This document shows, one piece after another, positions 58,017 through 64,000 of a stretch of DNA of 64,000 bases. Source of the stretch: CAZBBB01 sp964490005 (GTDB taxonomy: Bacteria > Planctomycetota > B15-G4); assembly GCA_964490005.1 (NCBI GenBank), contig CAZBBB010000005.1, forward strand, positions 9,606-73,605, read 5' to 3'. The translations under genes were made by a program, and so were the position numbers. A model generated the notes under the pieces. The model searched no databases and was not told the origin of the DNA. It saw only the letters and a list, made by a program, of their open reading frames with translations. The number at the start of each line of letters is the position of its first letter. The stretch's first letter is position 1.

Positions 58017-60467
58017 ATGAACGCGGCGGACGCCGGCGGACGACGCGGACGCACCCTCGGCCTCGGCCTGGTCTCGGCCGCGGTGCTGCTGCTGCAGCTC
58101 GTGCAGACGCGGCTGTTCTCGGTGATGCTCTGGCACCACCTCACGTATCTCGTCGTGACCTTCACGCTGCTGGGCTTCGCGGCCGGCGGCGCGCTGCTCG
58201 CCTGCCGCGCCGCGTGGCTGACGGGCGACAACGGCCGGCGGCTGGCGGGCGTCTCGGTCGTCTTCGGCCTGTCGGTGCTGGCGGCCTACGCGCTCGTCAC
58301 GCGCCACCCGCCGGAGACCTCGCACTCGAGCGCGGGCATCGCGACGGCGGCGCTGAGCTACGCGCTGCTCGTCGTGCCGATGGTCTTCGCCGGCCTGGTC
58401 GTGGCCCTGTGCCTGGCGGACGCCGGGCCGGCGGTGGGGCGGCTGTACGCCGTGAACATGGTCGGCTCGGCGCTCGGCGCGCTGCTCTACGTGCCGGCGC
58501 TGCGCGCGCTCGGCGGCGAGGGCACGGTGCTGGCGGCCTGCGCGCTGGCCTTCCTCGGCGCGGCCAGCTTCGCGCGCGGCGCCGCGCGCGGCGGCGCGTC
58601 GCGCCTGGCGCTCGGCGCGCTGCTCGCGCTGGCGGCCGGTCTGGCGGCCTTCCGCGCGCCGACGAGCGTGTTCGAGGTGCCGCCGGCCGAGAGCAAGGCG
58701 ATGGTGCAGCAGATGCTGCGCGACCCGCGCCAGCGCATCGAACTCACCGCGTGGGACCCGCTCTGCCGCATCGACGTCATCGGCCCGGGGCCCGAGGAGC
58801 CGAGCGCGCCGCGCACCATCTACCAGGACGGCGACGCCTCCACCGTGATGCTCATGGGCGACGCGCAGGACGGCGTCGACATCTTCAACAAGGACGGCCT
58901 GGGCTACCTGGCGTTCCGCGACCGCGCGCCCAAGGTGCTGGCCATCGGCATCGGCGGCGGCCTCGACATCCTGCAGGCGCGCGCGACCAAGCGGCCGCTG
59001 CCCGAGGGCCAGCGCATCGAGTTCACCGGCGTCGAGATCAACGCCACGACCTACGGACTGCTCACGGGGCCGTACTACGAGGCCACCGGCCGGCGCTACA
59101 CGCTTCCCGGCACGCGCGTCGTGCTCGACGAGGGCCGCTCGTGGCTGCGCCGCAGCGACGAGCTGTACGACATCATCCAGATGACGGGCACCGACACGTA
59201 CGCCGCGCTCGCGAGCGGCAGCTACGTGATGAGCGAGAGCTACCTCTACACGGCCGAGGCCTACGACGACTTCCTCGACCACCTCACGCCCGACGGCGTG
59301 ATCTCGGTGCTGCGCTTCCGCTTCGACCCGCCGCGCGAGACGCTGCGCCTGGCGGCGATCGCCGTCGACGCCCTGCGCCGCGACGGCGCGAGCGATCCGG
59401 CCGAGCACGTGATCATGCTGGGCTTCGAGGGCAATCGCGTCGAGATCGACGGCCAGCTCGTGGGCATGGACTTCGGCGCCCTGCTGTTCCGCAAGCGCCC
59501 CTGGCGCCCCGACGAAGTGGCGCTCTACGAGCGCTACGACCGCAACAACGCGCGCGCCTTCCTGATGTACGCGCCCGGCGTGGAGTGCCGCGGCCCGGTC
59601 GCCGACTACTTCGCCGCCGTGCGCGCGGGAACCGACGCCGCCTTCCGCGCGAGTTACGTCTACAACCTCGACGCCGTCACCGACGACAAGCCCTTCTTCT
59701 TCCGCTTCGATCGCTGGGACGAGGCCCTGGCGCGGCTCTTCGGGGGCGATCGCGGCCCGCGGGCCGTCGGCGCGGCTGAGTACACCGGCATCGTCGGCGG
59801 CGAGCCGATCGGCCTGATCATGCTGAGCACGGTGCTGGCCGAGTCGCTGCTGCTCGTGCTGCTGCTCGTGCTGGGGCCGCTCGTCGTGTTCCGGCGCGCG
59901 GGCCTGGCCGTGAAGGGCGCCGGTCGCTGGGTGCTGTATTTCACCGGCCTGGGCGCCGGCTACATCCTGCTCGAGGTCGTGGCGATGCAGCGCTTCGTGC
60001 TGTTCGTCGGCAACCCCGGCTACGCGCTCGTCGCCGTGCTCGTGACCTTCCTGCTGTTCTCGGGCCTCGGCGCGGCGGTGGCGGGACGCTCGGCCGATCC
60101 GCGCCGCACGGCGCACCGGGCCCTGCTCGGGATCATCGTGCTCGTGGCCGTGCTCGGCGCCCTGCTGCCGCGCGTGTTCGCCGCGGCGCTGCACCTCGAC
60201 CTGCCCGTGCGCCTCGGGATCACCGTCCTGTTGCTGGCGCCGCCGGCCTTCCTCATGGGCATGCCCTTCCCTTCGGGCCTGGCGCTCGTGAGCCGGCGTG
60301 CGGCCGGTTTCGTGCCCTGGGCCTGCGGCGTCAACGGCGGAGCCTCGGTGATCGCCTCCGTGACCGGTATCCTGATCGCCATGGCCTGGGGCTTCTCCGC
60401 CGTGTTCGTCGTCGCGGGCGCGTGCTACGCCCTGGCGCTGGTCGCGGCGCGCGGCGCGCGCGCATGA
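58017..60467 (+). CDS. Membrane-embedded spermidine-synthase-like protein
   Basis: 816 residues in three parts: an N-terminal block of about seven transmembrane helices, a soluble Rossmann-like aminopropyltransferase/methyltransferase domain (about 225-590) with glycine motif VLAIGIGGGLDILQA and acidic strand end FTGVEIN, and a C-terminal block of about eight helices. The GGGLDIL motif resembles the SpeE signature. These fusions are widespread and largely uncharacterised; polyamine synthesis is not proven. It lies in an apparent operon with leuS and overlaps the ferredoxin gene by 4 nt. Confidence 0.82.
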   Translation: MNAADAGGRRGRTLGLGLVSAAVLLLQLVQTRLFSVMLWHHLTYLVVTFTLLGFAAGGALLACRAAWLTGDNGRRLAGVSVVFGLSVLAAYALVTRHPPETSHSSAGIATAALSYALLVVPMVFAGLVVALCLADAGPAVGRLYAVNMVGSALGALLYVPALRALGGEGTVLAACALAFLGAASFARGAARGGASRLALGALLALAAGLAAFRAPTSVFEVPPAESKAMVQQMLRDPRQRIELTAWDPLCRIDVIGPGPEEPSAPRTIYQDGDASTVMLMGDAQDGVDIFNKDGLGYLAFRDRAPKVLAIGIGGGLDILQARATKRPLPEGQRIEFTGVEINATTYGLLTGPYYEATGRRYTLPGTRVVLDEGRSWLRRSDELYDIIQMTGTDTYAALASGSYVMSESYLYTAEAYDDFLDHLTPDGVISVLRFRFDPPRETLRLAAIAVDALRRDGASDPAEHVIMLGFEGNRVEIDGQLVGMDFGALLFRKRPWRPDEVALYERYDRNNARAFLMYAPGVECRGPVADYFAAVRAGTDAAFRASYVYNLDAVTDDKPFFFRFDRWDEALARLFGGDRGPRAVGAAEYTGIVGGEPIGLIMLSTVLAESLLLVLLLVLGPLVVFRRAGLAVKGAGRWVLYFTGLGAGYILLEVVAMQRFVLFVGNPGYALVAVLVTFLLFSGLGAAVAGRSADPRRTAHRALLGIIVLVAVLGALLPRVFAAALHLDLPVRLGITVLLLAPPAFLMGMPFPSGLALVSRRAAGFVPWACGVNGGASVIASVTGILIAMAWGFSAVFVVAGACYALALVAARGARA

Positions 60468-60805
60468 GCGGACGACCGGCCGGCGCGCGCGACGAGGGAC
60501 GCCGGGCGCCCGCTCCGACGCCGGACGCCGCCGCCGCCCGGCCGGCTCCCGCGCGCCCGACGCTGCTGTTCGTCTGCCACGGGCCGAGCTGTTCCGAGCG
60601 GGGCAGCCTGCAGACCTTCGCGCTGCTCAAGGCCTCGATCGAAGGCTCGCCCGCTCGCCGCTCGCTGCTGCTCTGCCAGACGAGCTGCCTCGATCACTGC
60701 GCGACGGGCCCCAACGTGCTCGTCGGCGGCGCCGAGCGCATCGTCAGCGGCGTGCTGCCCGGTCAGGAGGGCCTGCTGCTCGACTTCGCCGCCGGCGGGG
60801 GTTGA
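60464..60805 (+). CDS. Thioredoxin-like 2Fe-2S ferredoxin
   Basis: 113 residues; the ATG overlaps the previous stop (ATGA). After a Pro/Ala/Arg-rich N-terminus of 30 residues, TLLFVCHGPSCSERG and LLLCQTSCLDHCATGPNVLV supply Cys residues spaced as in thioredoxin-fold 2Fe-2S ferredoxins related to NuoE and Shethna-type proteins. Probable electron carrier; partner unknown. Coupling to the SpeE-like membrane protein is notable. Confidence 0.8.
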   Translation: MSGRPAGARDEGRRAPAPTPDAAAARPAPARPTLLFVCHGPSCSERGSLQTFALLKASIEGSPARRSLLLCQTSCLDHCATGPNVLVGGAERIVSGVLPGQEGLLLDFAAGGG

Positions 60806-60841
60806 GACCCGGCACCCGCAGGCCCTTCGAAATCGTCACGC

Positions 60842-60869
60842 TTGACGCGTGACGGCCGGCGGCCATCAT
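60842..60869 (+). promoter_or_regulatory. Probable tRNA-Arg promoter
   Basis: TTGACG (60842-60847), 16 nt, CATCAT (60864-60869), 17 nt before the mature tRNA. Also serves as readthrough promoter for the sulfatase-like gene if no terminator intervenes. Confidence 0.45.
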
Positions 60870-60886
60870 CTCAGGTTCCTTCGCGT

Positions 60887-60963
60887 GCACCCGTAGCTCA
60901 GCTGGATAGAGCGCTTGCCTCCGGAGCAAGAGGTCACAGGTTCGACTCCTGTCGGGTGTACCA
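60887..60963 (+). tRNA. tRNA-Arg (anticodon CCG)
   Basis: Cloverleaf: acceptor GCACCCG/CGGGTGT (first pair G-U), D arm GCTC/GAGC, anticodon stem CTTGC/GCAAG with loop CTCCGGA (anticodon CCG), T arm ACAGG-TTCGACT-CCTGT, discriminator A and encoded CCA. 77 nt including CCA. It reads CGG codons, common in this GC-rich genome. Confidence 0.96.
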
Positions 60964-60993
60964 ACGCGAGTCCGCAGCGCGCGGCCGGGCGGC

Positions 60994-60999
60994 TACGAT
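60994..60999 (+). promoter_or_regulatory. -10 box of a probable leaderless promoter for the sulfatase-like gene
   Basis: TACGAT, 8 nt before the ATG at 61008. Confidence 0.45.
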
Positions 61000-61007
61000 G
61001 GCCCGCC

Positions 61008-62456
61008 ATGGTCGGCACGCGCTCCACGCCCGGCTCCTGCGCCCGCCTCCTGGTCGCGCTGCTGCCCGCGCTGACGACGGTCGGCGCTTGCGGCGCGGGC
61101 GAGGCCCCGGGCCCGGCGCGCCGCGTGATCCTGATCACCTGCGACACGCTGCGCGCCGACCGCCTCGGCGCCTACGGAAACGAGCGCGGCCTGACGCCGC
61201 ATCTCGACGCGCTGGCGAGCGAGGCGATCGTGGTCGAGGAGGCCTACTCCTGCGCGCCCGTCACCGGGCCCGCCCTGAGCAGCCTGATGACGGGGCTGCC
61301 CGTCGATGCCGTCGGCGTGGGCGGAGGCAACCGGCACTTCCTGCCCGCCTCCGTGCAGACGCTGGCCGAGATCGCGGCCGACGCCGGGCTGGCGACCGGC
61401 GCGGTCGTCAGCAACTGGGTGCTGCGCCGCCCCGATGCGCAGCGCGACGACGTCGGCCTGGTGCAGGGTTTCGCGCACTACGACGACCGCATGACCGAGC
61501 GCGAACGCAATCGCGAGAGCTACGAACGCTTGGCGCCCGACACGACCGACGCGGCGCTGGCCTGGGTCGACGCGCGCGCCGCACAGGGCGAGGAGCGCTG
61601 GCTGCTCTGGGTGCACTACCAGGACCCGCACGGGCCCTATACGCCGCCCGCGGATTTCGCCGCGCGGCTCGCCGGCGATCCCGGCGACGGGCCGCCGCTG
61701 CCGATCAGCGACACCGTCAAGGGCAAGGGCCGGATCCCGAGCTACCAGGTGCTCGGCGAGGAGCGTCGGCCCGGCGTGTATCGCGACCTGTACGACGCCG
61801 AAGTGGCCTTCTTCGACGAGCAGCTCGGGCGGCTGCTCGACGGTCTCTCGCGGCGCGGGCTGCTCGACGATGCGCTGCTGGTGTTCACCGCCGACCACGG
61901 CGAGTCGCTCGGCGAGCACGACTACTGGTTCTGCCACGGGGAGAACACGCACCGCGAGACGGTGCGCGTGCCGCTCCTCGTGAAGCCGCCGCGCGACGCG
62001 CCGGACGCCGGGCGCGCCCCGGCGCCCGGCACGCGCCGACGCTTCGCCAGCCATCTCGACGTGCTGCCGACGGTGCTCGCCGCCCTGGGGCTGCCCGCGC
62101 GCGAACTGCCCGGCCTCTCGCTGCTCGACGCCGGCGACCCCGACCGCTTCGTGCCGCAGAGCCTCGGGCTGCCGGGGGCGGCCAACCGCTGGCTGGGCCT
62201 CGGCAACGGGCGCTGGCGACTGGTCGTCGACCCCGCCGACCGGGCCGCGCTCTACGACCTGGCCGCCGATCCCGACGAGGCGCACGACGTGGCCGCGCAG
62301 CACCCCGACCGCGTGCTCGCCCTGCGTCGGCTCTACGGGCGCCTCATCGACGAGAGCGGCGGGCCGCGCTCGGGCGTCGAGCGCGCCCTGAGCGCCGAGG
62401 ACGAGGCGGCCTTCCGGGCGCTCGGCTACCTGGGGACGAGCGAAGAGGGGCACTGA
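61008..62456 (+). CDS. Sulfatase-like (alkaline phosphatase superfamily) lipoprotein
   Basis: 482 residues from the ATG at 61008, which gives a lipoprotein signal with lipobox VGAC. Metal-site motifs are present: VILITCDTLRADRLGAYG at the start, TADHGESLGEHDYW near 300. The nucleophile segment reads CAPVTGPALSSLMTG; the canonical C/S-x-P-x-R formylglycine site is absent and a Thr occupies the likely nucleophile place. It ends FRALGYLG, a tail frequent in this group. Thus a hydrolase of the superfamily, but true sulfatase activity is doubtful. Paralogue of the convergent gene. Confidence 0.82.
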   Translation: MVGTRSTPGSCARLLVALLPALTTVGACGAGEAPGPARRVILITCDTLRADRLGAYGNERGLTPHLDALASEAIVVEEAYSCAPVTGPALSSLMTGLPVDAVGVGGGNRHFLPASVQTLAEIAADAGLATGAVVSNWVLRRPDAQRDDVGLVQGFAHYDDRMTERERNRESYERLAPDTTDAALAWVDARAAQGEERWLLWVHYQDPHGPYTPPADFAARLAGDPGDGPPLPISDTVKGKGRIPSYQVLGEERRPGVYRDLYDAEVAFFDEQLGRLLDGLSRRGLLDDALLVFTADHGESLGEHDYWFCHGENTHRETVRVPLLVKPPRDAPDAGRAPAPGTRRRFASHLDVLPTVLAALGLPARELPGLSLLDAGDPDRFVPQSLGLPGAANRWLGLGNGRWRLVVDPADRAALYDLAADPDEAHDVAAQHPDRVLALRRLYGRLIDESGGPRSGVERALSAEDEAAFRALGYLGTSEEGH

Positions 62457-62485
62457 GCGCGGCGCGCCGGGCCGGGCGCGCTCAG
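62453..62485. terminator. Inverted repeat spanning the convergent stops of the two sulfatase-like genes
   Basis: CTGAGCGCG (62453-62461) and CGCGCTCAG (62477-62485), exact 9-bp arms with both TGA stops inside the outer ends. Confidence 0.55.
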
Positions 62486-63792
62486 CGCAGATAGCCCATC
62501 TGCCGCAGCGCCGCCTGGCTCTCCTCGTCGAGCAGTTCGGCGCCGGTCTCGCTCGCCGCCAGCTCGGCCTCGAGCGCCCGGAACAGCGTGAGCAGCGTCT
62601 CGCGCAGCGCGCCCTCGGGCTGCGCTCCGTCGGCGTCGATGCCGGCCGCGCTGCCGATGTACTGCCGGCCCTCGCGCACCGCGTAGAACTGCTGCCGCGT
62701 CGCGTCGAGGCGGTGCACGCTGCCGTCGGCGCGCACGTCCTCGCGCGGCTCGACGTAGGTGCGCCGCATGCCGAAGGCGACCGCCTCGCCTTCGCCGCCG
62801 GCCAGCAGATCGCGGCCGCCTCCGTCCCGCGGCAGCCCGGCCAGCGAGCGCAGCGTGGCCCAGACGTCGATCGTGCCGTTGACGTCCGGCCGCCGGCCCG
62901 GCGCCGCGCGCGGCGAGAGCACGATGAGCGGCACATGCACCTCGGCGGGCGTGACGCGCTTGCCGTGCCCGAAGGACCCGTCGTCGCCGAGCGACTCGCC
63001 GTGGTCGGCCGTGATCAGCACGTGCGTCTCGAAGCGCGCGTCGGCCTCGAGGCGTTCGAGCAGCCGGCCCAGGGCGGCGTCGAGGAAGGCCACGTCGCGG
63101 TCGTAGAGCGTGCGCGCGCGCTCGACGAGCGCCGGCAGCGCGGGCGAGGCGGTGCGCGCCGCGCCCACGAGCTGCGCCGTGCTCATCGCGTCCTTGCCGG
63201 TGTCGCCATAGGGCGCGTGCGCATCGAAGTAGTGCACCCAGAGGAACTGCCGGTCGCCGGCCGCGCGATCGAGCAGGGCCAGCGCCGTGTCGGTGACCTT
63301 GTCGGCCGGCGAGTGGAAGCGGTTGTCGTCGACCTCGGCGTCGTTCCACTCTTTCATGCTCAGCTCGGCCGTGAACTCGTCGTGGAACTCCGCGAAGCCC
63401 TGCGCGAAGCCGAAGCGGCCGTGGAGCGGAAAGCTGGCCACGACGGCGCCCGTCCACCAGCCGGCCTCGGCGAGCTGCTCGGGCAGGGTGTGTTGCGCTG
63501 CGGCGAGCACCAGGCCGTTGCGATGCACGCCGTGCTGCCAGGGGTGGCGGCCCGTGAACAGCGTGGCGTGCGTGGGTTGCGTGCTGGAACTGGCGGCGTA
63601 GTGCGCGTCGAAGACCAGGCCGGCGGCGGCCGCCGCCGCCAGTTCGGGCATCGCCGCCCGCGGACCGAAGGCCGCGTCGTAGCGCAGCGTGTCGAGCGTG
63701 ACGAGCACGATCCGCGTGCCGCGCTCAGCCGGTCCGCACGCGCCCAGCAGGGCCAGGCTTACGGCGGCGAAGGGGTGCAGGGCGCGGTGCAT
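62482..63792 (-). CDS. Sulfatase-like (alkaline phosphatase superfamily) lipoprotein
   Basis: 436 residues from the ATG at 63792, which gives a compact lipoprotein signal (MHRALHPFAAVSLALLGAC); an ATG at 63819 is the alternative. Motifs are VLVTLDTLRYDAAFG, the nucleophile region SSSTQPTHATLFTGRHP (no C-x-P-x-R), WVHYFDAHAPYGD and ITADHGESLGDDGSFGHGK. It ends LRQMGYLR. As with its convergent paralogue, an unmodified Ser/Thr is the probable nucleophile, so phosphatase or phosphotransferase activity is as likely as sulfatase. Confidence 0.82.
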   Translation of the reverse strand: MHRALHPFAAVSLALLGACGPAERGTRIVLVTLDTLRYDAAFGPRAAMPELAAAAAAGLVFDAHYAASSSTQPTHATLFTGRHPWQHGVHRNGLVLAAAQHTLPEQLAEAGWWTGAVVASFPLHGRFGFAQGFAEFHDEFTAELSMKEWNDAEVDDNRFHSPADKVTDTALALLDRAAGDRQFLWVHYFDAHAPYGDTGKDAMSTAQLVGAARTASPALPALVERARTLYDRDVAFLDAALGRLLERLEADARFETHVLITADHGESLGDDGSFGHGKRVTPAEVHVPLIVLSPRAAPGRRPDVNGTIDVWATLRSLAGLPRDGGGRDLLAGGEGEAVAFGMRRTYVEPREDVRADGSVHRLDATRQQFYAVREGRQYIGSAAGIDADGAQPEGALRETLLTLFRALEAELAASETGAELLDEESQAALRQMGYLR

Positions 63793-63843
63793 CGGACGAC
63801 TCGGAGCGCGGCGCGGCATTCCGCCGCGGGGGGGTGTCCGGTC

Positions 63844-63851
63844 ACTATACG
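63844..63851. promoter_or_regulatory. Overlapping divergent -10 boxes
   Basis: ACTATACG contains TATAGT on the minus strand (63849-63844, before the sulfatase-like gene) and CTATAC/TATACG on the plus strand, 3-4 nt before the ATG at 63855. Same arrangement as at 9487. Confidence 0.45.
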
Positions 63852-63854
63852 GAC

Positions 63855-64000
63855 ATGAGCTGGATTCTCGCGGTGCACGGACCCGACGCGGCGCGCGTGC
63901 TGGCGCGGGCCGAAGCCTGCGCCCGGGCGCTCGCGCTGCCGCCCGCCGGCTTCCGTCGGGCGCTCGAGACGAGCGCGCTCGCCTGCGCGCCGCGCGCCGA
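63855..64000 (+). CDS. Unidentified protein (partial, C-terminus beyond window edge)
   Basis: The 48 visible codons begin MSWILAVHGPDAARVLARAE and continue without a stop to the edge. A short hydrophobic start is followed by an Ala/Arg-rich helix. Coding is inferred from the open frame and the -10 box just upstream; no family is recognised. Confidence 0.45.
   Translation, partial: MSWILAVHGPDAARVLARAEACARALALPPAGFRRALETSALACAPRA

Overview
The window is a very GC-rich (by eye about 70% G+C), densely coded bacterial chromosome segment with no insertion sequence, phage, CRISPR array or rRNA. Several traits point to a Gram-negative member of the Planctomycetota or a close relative: lpxK and a LolC/LolD pair (outer membrane with lipid A), a secreted HEAT-repeat protein with a WWETNKFDF-type motif beside a secreted prenyltransferase/squalene-cyclase-repeat protein, sulfatase-like lipoproteins, and a type II secretion / type IV pilus-like system with a PilM-PilN (GspL-like) fusion. 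The assignment is an inference from gene content and has not been checked by phylogeny.

Layout. 1-6.0 kb (mostly minus): a heterodimeric ABC exporter pair (one cut by the window edge), a TIGR03960-type B12-binding radical SAM protein and a TPR protein. 6.0-18.1 kb: parA-lpxK, a lipoprotein, a membrane glycosyltransferase, typA, an orphan radical SAM/SPASM protein, then the prenyltransferase-repeat and HEAT-repeat exported pair. 18.2-27.9 kb (plus): secretion/pilus cluster A, with three minor pseudopilins, GspL-, GspM- and GspC-like inner-membrane proteins, a secretin, a STAS protein, the GspE/PilB ATPase and the GspF/PilC platform. 27.9-43.5 kb: housekeeping genes (argE, purQ-purL, accA, an ECF sigma factor with a zinc-finger anti-sigma factor, rlmN, clpX-clpP-tig, lysS, lolC-lolD). 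43.6-53.5 kb: a GspG-like orphan, a MORN-like lipoprotein, ETF-quinone oxidoreductase, then minus-strand pseudopilin cluster B (three GspG-like pilins, two GspJ/PilW-like, one GspH-like, one GspK-like, one GspI-like). 53.5-64 kb: a glycosyltransferase, tRNA-Ala(GGC), leuS, a membrane spermidine-synthase-like protein, a thioredoxin-like ferredoxin, tRNA-Arg(CCG), and two convergent sulfatase-like lipoproteins.

Main observations. (1) Eight sites reading TCAAG - 15 or 16 nt - GCCGATA-like stand upstream of secretion/pilin transcription units in both clusters and of the GspG-like orphan. They resemble sigma-28 (FliA/WhiG-type) promoters and would make the dispersed genes one regulon. (2) The only GspE/PilB ATPase has its whole Walker A segment missing in frame, while the rest of the ATPase core is largely intact. 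(3) A STAS (anti-anti-sigma-type) protein is encoded directly before that ATPase. (4) The minor-pseudopilin cassette is duplicated in diverged form; its GspK-like members carry beta-solenoid-like bodies and one GspJ-like member carries a poly-Asp / Lys-Gly / poly-Asp insert. (5) Many unrelated genes have a -10 box 6-10 nt before the start codon, suggesting frequent leaderless transcription, and several convergent gene pairs have their stop codons inside inverted repeats.
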